Shown: piece after piece, positions 8,029 through 18,627 of the stretch
How positions within the stretch are numbered: position 1 is the stretch's first letter
Layout: the number at the start of each line of letters is the position of its first letter
DNA from: Myxococcales bacterium
GTDB taxonomy: Bacteria > Myxococcota_A > Bradymonadia > REDH01
Direction of reading: 5' to 3'
DNA: 64,000 nucleotides
Assembly (NCBI GenBank): GCA_947496715.1
Contig: CANMDT010000001.1
Coordinates: 1 to 64,000, forward strand
The notes under the pieces: model-generated
What the model saw: the letters and a program-made list of their open reading frames with translations, nothing else
What the model was told of the DNA's origin: nothing
The model's database searches: none
Program-made: the position numbers and the translations under genes

Positions 8029-8955
8029 ATGACTGCAGCAGTGCTCATCCTTGCCGGCCTGGTTGGGTTCGGCGCGCTTGCGGGCGCGCTTGGCGTGTTC
8101 CGTGACAGCGAGGCGGCGGCAGAGGTGCTGAACCGGTTTGCGATTACGCTCGCCTTTCCTGTCTGGATTGTGGTGCTGCTACTCAAGGAGGAGCAGACCG
8201 ACAGCGTAGCGCCGGCGCTGCTGTCGGCCACGGCGGTCTGGCTGCTCTGGCTCCCCTTCGCCTGGGCTGCCTCGCGCTTCTTCCGCGACGCAGCGCACCG
8301 GACGGCCGCCTTCTGCGCGCTCATCTACGGCAACAGCGCCTACATCGGGATCCCCTTCTGCACGGCGCTGGCAGGGGGCGCGGGGAGCCGGCGCGCAGTG
8401 GGCATTGCGACCCTCCACCTGTTGCTCGGCATGGCGGTGATGCCGGTGCTGCTCCGGCGGGCCTCGCCACAGGCCAGCAGCCGGAGCGTGCTCGCGGAGA
8501 CCCTCCGCATGCCCATCGTCTGGGCGCCCTGGATCGGCATCGCGGCCCGCTACCTGCCGGCCCCCATCAAGCTGCAGGCGGTGGCGATGCTGTCGCCGCT
8601 GGGCGCTGCTGCTTCGCCCGTGGCACTCGTCGCGATGGGCCTCTACCTCTGGCGTCACCGCGGCGCAGTCGTGGCACCCGATCGCGGCGTGGTGGGCACG
8701 ACGCTTCTCAAGACCGCAGGGGCCGGACTGCTGGCGGTCGCGGTCGTGCACTACATGCCGATGGAGCTCAGCGCGACCGACCGGGCTGTGGTGGTGGCAC
8801 AGTCGACCACGCCTGTCGGCGTCGCAGTCTTCAGCCTCTGTCATGCCTATGGTGTGGCCGAGCTCTTTGCCGCTCGCGCTGTCGTGGTATCCACCCTCCT
8901 CTGGCTTGTCGGCGCGATGGCCTGGGGCCTCACTACGTGGGCACATGCCGGATAG
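8029..8955 (+). CDS. AEC-family (auxin efflux carrier/MdcF-like) transporter
   Basis: A 308-residue integral membrane protein with about ten hydrophobic helices in a 5+5 arrangement. Diagnostic AEC features are the first-helix start, RFAITLAFPVWI in the first half, and LIYGNSAYIGIPFCTAL, the conserved 'GN.g..G.P' unwound-helix motif. The C-terminal repeat has VVVAQSTTPVGVAVF, matching the family's second 'P.g' crossover. AEC proteins are bile-acid/auxin-carrier relatives that export or import small organic anions such as malonate or malate. The substrate here is unknown. The 3' end overlaps the MFS gene by 11 bp, so the two transporters are likely co-translated. Confidence 0.9.
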   Translation: MTAAVLILAGLVGFGALAGALGVFRDSEAAAEVLNRFAITLAFPVWIVVLLLKEEQTDSVAPALLSATAVWLLWLPFAWAASRFFRDAAHRTAAFCALIYGNSAYIGIPFCTALAGGAGSRRAVGIATLHLLLGMAVMPVLLRRASPQASSRSVLAETLRMPIVWAPWIGIAARYLPAPIKLQAVAMLSPLGAAASPVALVAMGLYLWRHRGAVVAPDRGVVGTTLLKTAGAGLLAVAVVHYMPMELSATDRAVVVAQSTTPVGVAVFSLCHAYGVAELFAARAVVVSTLLWLVGAMAWGLTTWAHAG

Positions 8956-10216
8956 CGGCACACAGAACGCCTCTGCCGGTGGCTCCGCGATCGCGCTGCT
9001 CCGAAGACACCCCATGGTGCAGGCCTACCTCGCAAGCCGCGTCTTCGGGCTCATGGCGATGACGCTCTTCCGGGCCACAGCCTCATGGCACGTCTACGAG
9101 CTGACGGGGAGCAAGGTCCTTCTCGGCACGCTCGGGCTCGCGCAGTTTCTGCCGGCGCTGCTGTCGACGATGGCCGGCGGTGTCATCGCCGATCGCTACG
9201 AGCGGACCCGGACGGTGCGCCGGTCGCAGTTGGTGGCGGCAAGCGCAACGCCGATTGTTGCCTGGCTCGCCTATCAAGGGACGCTGCCGCATGGGGTGCT
9301 CTTTGTGGCAGCAGGGTGGCTCGCTGCAATCGGAGGGTTGGAGCAGCCTTCGCGCGCGAGCCTGCTGCCTGGCCTGGTGTCTCGGGAAGAGCTTCCACAG
9401 ACCGTGACCATTGCCGCGACGATGCAGAGCCTCGCGATGGCCTCGGGTCCGGCGCTCGCGGGGCTGCTCCTCGTCTTCTCTCCCATCTGGTCTATCTACC
9501 TGTTGCACTCGCTGCTGCTGCTGACCTCCTACCTGCTGGTGCGACGGCTCCCGCCCGCCATGCCCAGTGGAGCAGGCGAAGAGCAGCCGCACCCTTTCCG
9601 GCAGATGTTGGATGGCGCGAAGTTCGTCTCCTCTTCGCCGGTGCTGCTCGGCTGCATGGCGCTCGATATGGTGGCGGTGGTCCTGGGCGGCGCGCAGGCG
9701 CTGCTGCCGGTCGTTGCGAAGGAGACCCTCAACGTGGGGCCCGTGGGGTTTGGCCTGCTCTCGGCGTCGATTGAGCTCGGCGCTCTCAGCATGTCGATCT
9801 ACCTCGCCTCACGCCGACCGATTGAGCGGGCCGGAAGGACGTTGCTCTGGACGGTTGCGGCCTACGGCGCAGCGACGCTTCTATTCGGGCTCTCGACCAC
9901 GCTCTGGCTGTCGGTCATTGCCTACGCGCTGGTGGGCGCCGCAGACCAGGTGAGCGTGGTGCTGCGACACACCATCGTGCAGCTGTCGACCCCCGACGGG
10001 CTCCGCGGCAGGGTGAGCGCGATCAACATGCTCTTCATCCACGCCAGCAACCAGCTCGGCGCCTTTGAGTCGGGGCTGCTGGCGGCGGTTACCAGCACCC
10101 GCTTCGCCATCCTCTTCGGCGGTGGCGCCGCAGTGCTCGTCGCTGCGGGAATGGGGCGATGGAACGCGAAGTTGAGAGCCTACAGAACGGGCGACAGGCA
10201 GGAGTCGGTCGGCTGA
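8945..10216 (+). CDS. MFS exporter, EntS-like MFS_3 group
   Basis: The start is the ATG at 8945 inside the end of the AEC gene; the track ORF begins about 100 bp further upstream, in AEC coding. The 423-residue product has twelve predicted helices. It shows YLASRVFGLMAMTLFRATASWHVYELTGS in the first helices, the MFS A-like motif GGVIADRYERTRTVR, SRASLLPGLVSREEL, and the C-half TPDGLRGRVSAINMLF. These are hallmarks of the EntS/MFS_3 branch, which contains siderophore and drug exporters. Nothing nearby indicates a siderophore pathway, so the substrate is open. A promoter for the downstream pirin gene begins just after the stop codon. Confidence 0.9.
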   Translation: MPDSGTQNASAGGSAIALLRRHPMVQAYLASRVFGLMAMTLFRATASWHVYELTGSKVLLGTLGLAQFLPALLSTMAGGVIADRYERTRTVRRSQLVAASATPIVAWLAYQGTLPHGVLFVAAGWLAAIGGLEQPSRASLLPGLVSREELPQTVTIAATMQSLAMASGPALAGLLLVFSPIWSIYLLHSLLLLTSYLLVRRLPPAMPSGAGEEQPHPFRQMLDGAKFVSSSPVLLGCMALDMVAVVLGGAQALLPVVAKETLNVGPVGFGLLSASIELGALSMSIYLASRRPIERAGRTLLWTVAAYGAATLLFGLSTTLWLSVIAYALVGAADQVSVVLRHTIVQLSTPDGLRGRVSAINMLFIHASNQLGAFESGLLAAVTSTRFAILFGGGAAVLVAAGMGRWNAKLRAYRTGDRQESVG

Positions 10217-10245
10217 TTGCGGCGGGATCGCAACCGCCCTACCTA
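10217..10245 (+). promoter_or_regulatory. Sigma70-like promoter for the pirin operon
   Basis: TTGCGG at 10217-10222 and TACCTA at 10240-10245 are separated by 17 bp. This predicts transcription from about 10252 and a leader near 38 nt before the ATG at 10290. It argues against the track start at 10245, which would lie in the -10 box. Confidence 0.5.
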
Positions 10246-10289
10246 TGGCCGGCAGTTCGACCAACCGGTCTGCGAACGAGGAGAAAGAG

Positions 10290-11329
10290 ATGGCAGCAAG
10301 CATTGTCGAGTCCGTTGAGACGCTCCGCTTCCCGTGGCAGACCGTCGACCCCTTTCTGTTCTGCGTCTACCATGTGGACGACTACCCGGAAGGCACCGAA
10401 GCCATGGGCCCGAAGGCGAGCCTCGACGGGCGAAACCTCGGCCAGGACTTTGGCAACAAAGATGGTTGGAACATGTACCACGGCAAGGAGATCCCAGGGT
10501 TTCCGCGCCACCCGCACCGGGGCTTCGAGACGGTGACCTTCACCCGCCGCGGCCTCATCGATCACAGCGACTCTCTTGGCGCGACGGCCCGGTTTGGCAA
10601 CGGCGATGTGCAGTGGATGACTGCCGGCAAGGGGGTCGAGCATTGCGAGATGTTCCCGCTCGTGGAGCGCGAGCAGCACAACCTGACCGAGTTCTTCCAG
10701 ATCTGGCTCAACCTGCCCGCCCGCAACAAGATGGCGACACCCCACTTCGCTATCTTCTGGGCCCACCAGATCCCCGAGCAGACCTTCACCGACGAGGCCG
10801 GTCGCAAGACCCGTCTGGTCATGGCTGCGGGTGCCATCGGAGAGCAGCCCGCTCCGCCGCCGCCGCCAGCTTCGTGGGCCGCTTCGCCGCAGAACGAGGT
10901 GGCCATCTGGACCATCAATCTGGAGCCTGGTGCGCAGTGGACGCTGCCCGCCGCATCGCCTGGCCTCTCGCGGTCGCTCTACCTGTTTGAGGGGGCGGTG
11001 ACGCTCGGAGGCTCGCCGCTGTCGGGCCGCGTGCGGGCAGTCGTCCCGTCGCACCTGCCCTGCCCCCTCGAGAATGGCGATGCACCGGCGCAGCTCCTGC
11101 TGCTGCAGGGCCGCCCGATCGGCGAGCCCGTTGCCGCCCACGGCCCCTTTGTGATGAACAACTACGCGGAGCTGCAGCGGGCCTTTGACGACTACCAGCG
11201 GGGCCTCTTCGGGCGCTGGCAGTGGCCGAACAGCGGGCCGGTCCATCCGCGCGAAGCAGAGCGGTTCGCCAACCATGCCGACGGCCGCCGCGAGAGCGCC
11301 ACGGAGTCGCTCGCCGCTCGAGCACAATC

Positions 11330-11333
<4 letters not shown>
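10290..11333 (+). CDS. Pirin-family cupin protein
   Basis: The start is the ATG at 10290, which has a GAGGAG Shine-Dalgarno seven bases upstream and lies downstream of a plausible promoter. The 347-residue product is a bicupin with the pirin signature FPRHPHRGFETVTF. Metal histidines follow, and VQWMTAGKGVEHCEMFP matches the second half of the metal site. The C-terminal cupin (about 235-320) lacks obvious ligands, as is usual. Pirins act variously as quercetinases, redox sensors or enzyme modulators; which applies here is unknown. The stop codon overlaps the start of the prolyl oligopeptidase gene (ATGA), so the two form an operon. Confidence 0.92.
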
Positions 11334-13564
<2,231 letters not shown>

Positions 13565-13583
13565 CCTCCGCTTAGGTGCGCTC

Positions 13584-14243
13584 ATGCAAGACCGTCGCAG
13601 CTTTCTTCAACGCCTCGCCCTCTCGACGGGCGCCGTCATCCTGATGCCCGCGGTGAGCCGCTGTGGCGCGCCGCAGGCAGCCGCGCCTGCAGCTCCGGTC
13701 CGAGACCCGAACGAGCCCATCCGCACCGAGCCGGCCGGCTGGGATGCGATCGCCTACAACCGGGAGCGCGGCAACGCGGGCTTCATCCCGGCGACCTACC
13801 AGGCCGCGATCAATGCAGAGACGGGACCAAAGGAGGCGCTCGGCAAGCACCTCCCCTATCTGCCGGAGGTGGGCAGCGTGCCGGCGGGCTTCATGGCAGT
13901 GATGTGGGGTGATCCGTCGAAGGGGTATGCCCGCCATCCCAACGCGGTGAAGAGCGAAGCCAACAACCATGTGGGCCACTGGTACAACTGGATCAAGGTC
14001 CGGAAGGCCGACGAGGCCGAGACGGAGGAGCTGCAGAGCAGCTACTCCGACTGGCCGGGAACGGCGACGGGCGACAACGGCGCCTACGCTGTCTTTGGCG
14101 AGGGCGACATCACCGCCGACGGTGGCAAGAACACCATCTACCTCGCCGCGATCCCGGCGGGGGTGAAGTCGGGAGACAGGGTCCGCGTCTGGGCTCACTG
14201 TCTGACGCACGGCGAGTATGTGGCCTTCCTCACCGTCCCGTAA
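13584..14243 (+). CDS. Tat-exported superoxide-reductase-like (neelaredoxin/desulfoferrodoxin domain) protein
   Basis: A 219-residue protein with a twin-arginine signal (RRSFLQRL) and hydrophobic core. C27 follows it, but the preceding Arg makes a lipobox doubtful. The mature part carries all five ligands of a superoxide-reductase Fe centre in order: H89 in GKHLP, H118 in ARHP, H132 in GHWYNWI, and C206 and H209 in CLTHG. The catalytic lysine next to the first histidine (K88) is kept, while the usual glutamate before it is Gly. Class II SORs reduce superoxide to peroxide using Fe(His)4(Cys). Two insertions, before the third ligand and before the CxxH, lengthen the domain. Export suggests defence against periplasmic superoxide. 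An alternative is an electron-transfer or iron-binding derivative. Confidence 0.72.
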   Translation: MQDRRSFLQRLALSTGAVILMPAVSRCGAPQAAAPAAPVRDPNEPIRTEPAGWDAIAYNRERGNAGFIPATYQAAINAETGPKEALGKHLPYLPEVGSVPAGFMAVMWGDPSKGYARHPNAVKSEANNHVGHWYNWIKVRKADEAETEELQSSYSDWPGTATGDNGAYAVFGEGDITADGGKNTIYLAAIPAGVKSGDRVRVWAHCLTHGEYVAFLTVP

Positions 14244-14334
14244 CGGGACTGCCGCGGGCGACGCGCAGCGCGTCGTCTGGCTGTTTGCAAGTTGCGGAAA
14301 ACTCGGCGATGCCGTTTGACCTTGGGGGGGCGGA

Positions 14335-15474
14335 ATGACTAATCCCCGCGCACTCGTCAGGCAGTCCCTCACGAGCCCTCCGGAGAGAGCCGTGTCGACA
14401 TCCAGCATCTGGTCCCGCTTCCGTCCCCGTCCCCGCAACACGCTCTTCCTCGGCATCCACATCGCGACCCCGATCGTGGCCTGGATGGCGGGCTTCAGCT
14501 GGTTCGGCCTCCTCCTCGCGCTTGTGGTCTACTATGTGCGGGTGTTCGGCATCACGGCCGGCTACCACCGCTACTTCTCACACCGCGCCTACAAGATGGG
14601 GCGCGTGACGCAGTTCCTCATGGCCTTCCTTGCGCAGACCGCCTGCCAAGGGGGCGTGCTCTGGTGGGCTGCCCACCACCGCCAGCACCACCGCTACTCC
14701 GACCAGCCCGGCGATGTTCACAGCCCCAAGCTCGACGGCTTCTGGTACGCCCACATGGGCTGGATGCTGGTCGAAGAGACCGACACCACAGACATCGAGC
14801 GGGTGAAGGACTTTGCGAAGTTCCCGGAGATCCTCTGGCTGGAGAAGTATGCGATTGTGCCGCCGCTGCTGCTCGCCATCGCGCTCTACGCAACGTGCGG
14901 TCTCACGGGGCTTGGCTGGGGCTTCGGCGTCTCGACTGTGGCGCTCTGGCACGGCACGTTCTGCGTCAACTCGCTCGCCCATGTCATGGGCCGTCGTGTC
15001 TACGAGACCACCGACACGTCGCGTAACAGCGCGCTGATCTCCACCTTCACCATGGGCGAGGGCTGGCACAACAACCACCACCACTACCAGCGCTCCGCGG
15101 CGCAGGGTTGGCGCTGGTATGAGTTCGACCCCACCTACTGGATCCTCAAGGTCATGCAGTTCGTGGGGCTTGCCTCCGGCGTGAGCCGTCCGCCGCGCCA
15201 CGTCATCGAGAACACCATCGCCCGCGTCTCGGAGCGGGCCAAGGAGCTCCGCGAGGGGCTGGCGCAGCGGGCTGAGTCGCTTGCGGCTGCCGTGCAGTCG
15301 GCTCGTGGGTCGGCGCCCGAAGAGCGCGTTCGCCAGCTACTGCAGAGCGCCGAGGAGCTCCGCACGGAGATGCTGGCGCTGCGGGATGAGAAACTGGCCC
15401 ACATGGCCGAGCGCGTCGATGCGCTGGTTCACGAACTGGAAGCCAGAATGTTGGGCGAAACGAGCGGAGTGTAA
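14335..15474 (+). CDS. Acyl-CoA/lipid delta-9-type fatty acid desaturase with C-terminal coiled coil
   Basis: A 379-residue membrane desaturase. The three histidine boxes are present: H78-H83 in HRYFSH, HRQHH at 115-119, and HNNHHH near 245. Four hydrophobic helices flank them. The architecture matches Ole1/DesC-like delta-9 acyl-CoA desaturases, which put the first double bond into saturated acyl chains using O2. After about residue 285 the protein continues into an Ala/Glu/Arg-rich, probably coiled-coil tail of roughly 90 residues that plain bacterial desaturases lack. The start ATG follows a G-rich stretch ending in CGGA. The stop TAA shares a base with the uup ATG, implying coupling. Confidence 0.93.
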   Translation: MTNPRALVRQSLTSPPERAVSTSSIWSRFRPRPRNTLFLGIHIATPIVAWMAGFSWFGLLLALVVYYVRVFGITAGYHRYFSHRAYKMGRVTQFLMAFLAQTACQGGVLWWAAHHRQHHRYSDQPGDVHSPKLDGFWYAHMGWMLVEETDTTDIERVKDFAKFPEILWLEKYAIVPPLLLAIALYATCGLTGLGWGFGVSTVALWHGTFCVNSLAHVMGRRVYETTDTSRNSALISTFTMGEGWHNNHHHYQRSAAQGWRWYEFDPTYWILKVMQFVGLASGVSRPPRHVIENTIARVSERAKELREGLAQRAESLAAAVQSARGSAPEERVRQLLQSAEELRTEMLALRDEKLAHMAERVDALVHELEARMLGETSGV

Positions 15475-17315
15475 TGGCACTGATTCAACTCCGGGGGATT
15501 CATCTCTCATTTGGCTCGGCACCCGTGCTGAACGATACCTCGTTTTCCATTGAGCGGGGTGAGCGGGTGGGGTTGCTGGGCCGGAATGGCGCGGGAAAGA
15601 CGACGCTACTCCGCATGATTGAGGGCGTGCTGCTGCCCGAGCAGGGCGTGGTGGAGCGGCCCGATTCACTCCGTGTTGCGCGGTTGATTCAGGAGATCCC
15701 CTCGGACGACTCGGCCTCGGTCTGGGAGCTGGTGGCGGGCGCCTTCGGAAGCGCGGGGCGCGACGCTGCAGCGATGCGGGCCGGCGGCGATGCGATCGGA
15801 GACCCCTCAGCGGCCTGGGCCGTAGCACCCGCTGTCGAGACGGCTATCGCGCGGCTCGGCCTCGATCCCGACCAGCCCTTCGCGACACTCTCGGGCGGCC
15901 TCAAGCGGCGTGCCGCACTGGCCCGCGCGCTGGCCACCGACCCCGACATTCTGCTGCTCGACGAGCCCACGAATCACCTCGATGTCGAGGCGATCGAGCA
16001 GCTCGAGACGCTGCTCATGCGCGAATCGCAGCGCGGGCTGCTCTTTGTGACCCACGACCGGGCCTTCCTCGAGCGGATCGCCAACCGCATCGTCGAGCTC
16101 GACCGCGGCAAGCTGACCTCCTGGGATTGCGGCTACCGCACCTATCTGGAGCGGCGTGAACGGCAGTTGGCAGAAGAGGAGGCAGTGGGCATCCGGCTCG
16201 ACAAGCGCATCTCTGAAGAGGCCGAATGGGCGAGCAAGGGTGTGGCGGCGCGCCGGACCAAGTCGGTCGGCCGTCTCCGCGCGCTCGAACAGCTCCGTGC
16301 GGTGCGGGCCTCGCAGCGCAAGCGGCCGGGCGAACTCAAGATGGCCATTCAGGAGGCGGCGAACTCAGGCAAGCTGGTCTGTGAGACCCAGGCGCTCAGC
16401 TTCGGCTACGAGGGTCGTCCTCCGCTGATCCACGAACTCACCACCTTCATCATGCGCGGCGACCGCATCGGCATCATCGGGCCGAATGGCTGCGGAAAGA
16501 CCACGCTCATCCGCTGCCTGCTAGGCGAGCTCGAGGCGACCTCGGGACAGGTCCGCACCGGTACGCGGCTCGAGGTTGTCTACTTCGATCAGACGCGCGA
16601 GTGGCTCGACCCCGACCGCTCCGTCGTCGACACCGTGGCCGACGGCAACGACCGGGTCACGGTCGACGGCCGGCCCCGCCATGTGCACGGCTACCTGCAG
16701 GACTTCCTCTTCTCTTCGGAGCGTGCCCGTGTGCCGGTTCGACTCCTCTCCGGCGGCGAGCGGGCCCGACTGCTGCTCGCGCGCCTCTTCCTCAAGCCCT
16801 CGAATGTGCTTGTCCTCGACGAGCCGACGAACGACCTCGACACCGAGACGCTCGAGCTGCTCGAGCAGCTGCTGTCGAACTACCCGGGCACCGTGCTCGT
16901 TGTCAGCCACGACCGGGCCTTCCTCAACGAGGTGGTCACCAGCACGCTCGTCTTTGAGGGCGACGGCCGCATCGGCGACTACCCGGGCGGCTACGACGAC
17001 TGGCTCCGTCAGCGTCCCGAACCGGCCACGAAACAGAGTGAGAAGAAGGCCCTCATCGCCGCAGGGAAGCTCCCGGCGCCCAAGGTGCAGATGTCCTTCA
17101 AGGAGAAGAAGGAGCTCGAAGAGCTACCCCGCCGCATCGAGGTGCTGGAGAAGGAACAGAGCACGCTGAGCGCCCTGCTCGCTGACCCCGTCTTCTATGC
17201 AAAACCAGCGAGAGAGACCCGGCCGACCATGGACCGCGTGACCGCTATCGAAGCAGAGTTGGCCAAGATATACGTGCGCTGGGAGGCGCTCGAGGCGAAG
17301 GCGAACCCAGTCTAG
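15474..17315 (+). CDS. uup: ABC-F ATPase, Uup type
   Basis: A 613-residue soluble protein with two ABC cassettes and no membrane segment. Cassette 1 has GRNGAGKTT, LSGGLKRRAALARAL and LLLDEPTNHLD; cassette 2 has GPNGCGKTT, LSGGERARLLLARLF and VLDEPTNDLD. The linker between them is charged and helical (about 230-290). The C-terminal 80 residues form the coiled-coil arm typical of Uup (KKELEELPRRIEVLEKEQ). ABC-F proteins act on the ribosomal E site, and Uup also limits precise transposon excision and ribosome assembly defects in E. coli. The ATG overlaps the desaturase stop (TAATG), so the two share an mRNA. Confidence 0.94.
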   Translation: MALIQLRGIHLSFGSAPVLNDTSFSIERGERVGLLGRNGAGKTTLLRMIEGVLLPEQGVVERPDSLRVARLIQEIPSDDSASVWELVAGAFGSAGRDAAAMRAGGDAIGDPSAAWAVAPAVETAIARLGLDPDQPFATLSGGLKRRAALARALATDPDILLLDEPTNHLDVEAIEQLETLLMRESQRGLLFVTHDRAFLERIANRIVELDRGKLTSWDCGYRTYLERRERQLAEEEAVGIRLDKRISEEAEWASKGVAARRTKSVGRLRALEQLRAVRASQRKRPGELKMAIQEAANSGKLVCETQALSFGYEGRPPLIHELTTFIMRGDRIGIIGPNGCGKTTLIRCLLGELEATSGQVRTGTRLEVVYFDQTREWLDPDRSVVDTVADGNDRVTVDGRPRHVHGYLQDFLFSSERARVPVRLLSGGERARLLLARLFLKPSNVLVLDEPTNDLDTETLELLEQLLSNYPGTVLVVSHDRAFLNEVVTSTLVFEGDGRIGDYPGGYDDWLRQRPEPATKQSEKKALIAAGKLPAPKVQMSFKEKKELEELPRRIEVLEKEQSTLSALLADPVFYAKPARETRPTMDRVTAIEAELAKIYVRWEALEAKANPV

Positions 17316-17384
17316 CGCAGCGTCTCCGCGAACCTTCTCCCGCGGGGCTGCATCTCAGCGGATACACTCCCTGAGGACCATAAC

Positions 17385-18569
17385 ATGCGTCAGCTCTCCT
17401 TTACGCTGCTCCTCTGCCTTGTTGGGTGCTCCGACGAGTCTGCCGACCTTCCTGCAGGCAACGACGCCGGCGGCAGCACCGATACCGCCGAAGACGCCTC
17501 CGCGACCGACAGTTCGGCCGACGCGACGGATGGGTCAGGCGCAACGGACACCAGCGGCAGCGGCTCAGGAGAGCCCGCGCAGGGCATCATCTCCACGGAG
17601 AGTTTCCCGCTGCCCGAGAGCCTGCCCGGCGGCATCTTCATTCAGCCCCGACTTGTCTGTAGCCCGCCGGTGGCTGGCGACGCCCCCGCGGAGGGCGACT
17701 CGGTCTGTACCTACACCGCCATCTCGGCCTGCACCGAGCCCGGCCGCGACTTCGCCGACTACGGCCGCTGCGACATCGTTCGGACCCAGCGCCCCTACTC
17801 GGCGCAGCCTCCCGTTATCCGGAGTGACGCCGCCGACCCGCGGCTCGACGACCCTGCCTTCCTGTCGGAACTCGACTGGGTGACCTCGCAGGTCAAGGCC
17901 TGCGCCTGCGTCTGTTGCCATAGCTCGGAGCTGGCGCCCGAAGGCCCCTCCGACTGGCACCTCGAGGCCTCGGCCATCTGGACCGACTCGGTCTCTGACG
18001 ATGGCGTCGCGCTGCTCGCCGGGCTCGTCGATTCGTCTGCCTTCGGCGCCTATCCGCCCGAGCAGAACTTTGGCTTCGAGCGTGTTCGTACTGCGCTGCC
18101 GAGCACCGAGCCGGACCGGATGAAGACCTTCTTCCTGGAGGAGTATCTGCGGCGCGGCCACGTGGAGTCTGAGGCTGCGGCCATTGCACCCTTCGGCGGG
18201 CCGCTCGTCACCCAGGCCACCTACGAGCCCCGCGCCTGTGCCGGCAGCATCGGCGTAAAGGCCGATGGTACCATCCGCTTCACCGGCTCGGCCCGCTACC
18301 TCTACCTGCTCGAGATCGGCTCGGCGAACCCCGGCGTGCCGCCCAACCTCGACACCCCCGCCGGCACCATCTGGCGCGTCGATGTGCCCGAGACGGCTCC
18401 TGCGCTTCGCGGCGCGGTCACCTACGGCTTCGTCCCGGTCGGCGCTGCGCAGCGGGTCCCCGCCAGCGGTGCGCCTCGTGCGCTCACGGTGGGAGAGCAG
18501 GTCTACCTCTACACGCTCGCCGACGTGGGCCTGCCGCTGACGCGCTGCATCGCGACCGTCGCCCCCTGA
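17385..18569 (+). CDS. Lipoprotein with a CxxCH (possible haem c) motif
   Basis: A 394-residue lipoprotein: the signal ends in CLVGC, then an Asp/Ala/Thr/Ser/Gly tether runs to about residue 65. The body has many cysteines. Near residue 170 the run KACACVCCHSSE contains a CVCCH haem-binding consensus (CxxCH). A following segment, ASAIWTDSVSDDG with a conserved-looking PPEQNFGFERVRTA, might complete an unusual domain. I do not recognise a named family. Either a monohaem c-type protein or a metal-binding Cys cluster is possible; only the motif is visible. The gene lies in a run of exported proteins and seems to be its own unit. The start ATG is preceded by CTGAGGACC. Confidence 0.68.
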   Translation: MRQLSFTLLLCLVGCSDESADLPAGNDAGGSTDTAEDASATDSSADATDGSGATDTSGSGSGEPAQGIISTESFPLPESLPGGIFIQPRLVCSPPVAGDAPAEGDSVCTYTAISACTEPGRDFADYGRCDIVRTQRPYSAQPPVIRSDAADPRLDDPAFLSELDWVTSQVKACACVCCHSSELAPEGPSDWHLEASAIWTDSVSDDGVALLAGLVDSSAFGAYPPEQNFGFERVRTALPSTEPDRMKTFFLEEYLRRGHVESEAAAIAPFGGPLVTQATYEPRACAGSIGVKADGTIRFTGSARYLYLLEIGSANPGVPPNLDTPAGTIWRVDVPETAPALRGAVTYGFVPVGAAQRVPASGAPRALTVGEQVYLYTLADVGLPLTRCIATVAP

Positions 18570-18627
18570 GCTACTGCAAGGCCCCCTAGGCTCTGCTACT
18601 GCGTCTGCTTCCACCAGCGGAGGCCCC

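Noticed and set aside
14235-14274. Two short inverted repeats after the SOR-like gene (GTCCCG-TAA-CGGGAC and GACGCGCAGCGCGTC) as terminators
   Set aside because: Stems are short, the first encloses the stop codon, and there is no U-tract; chance palindromes are common at this GC content.
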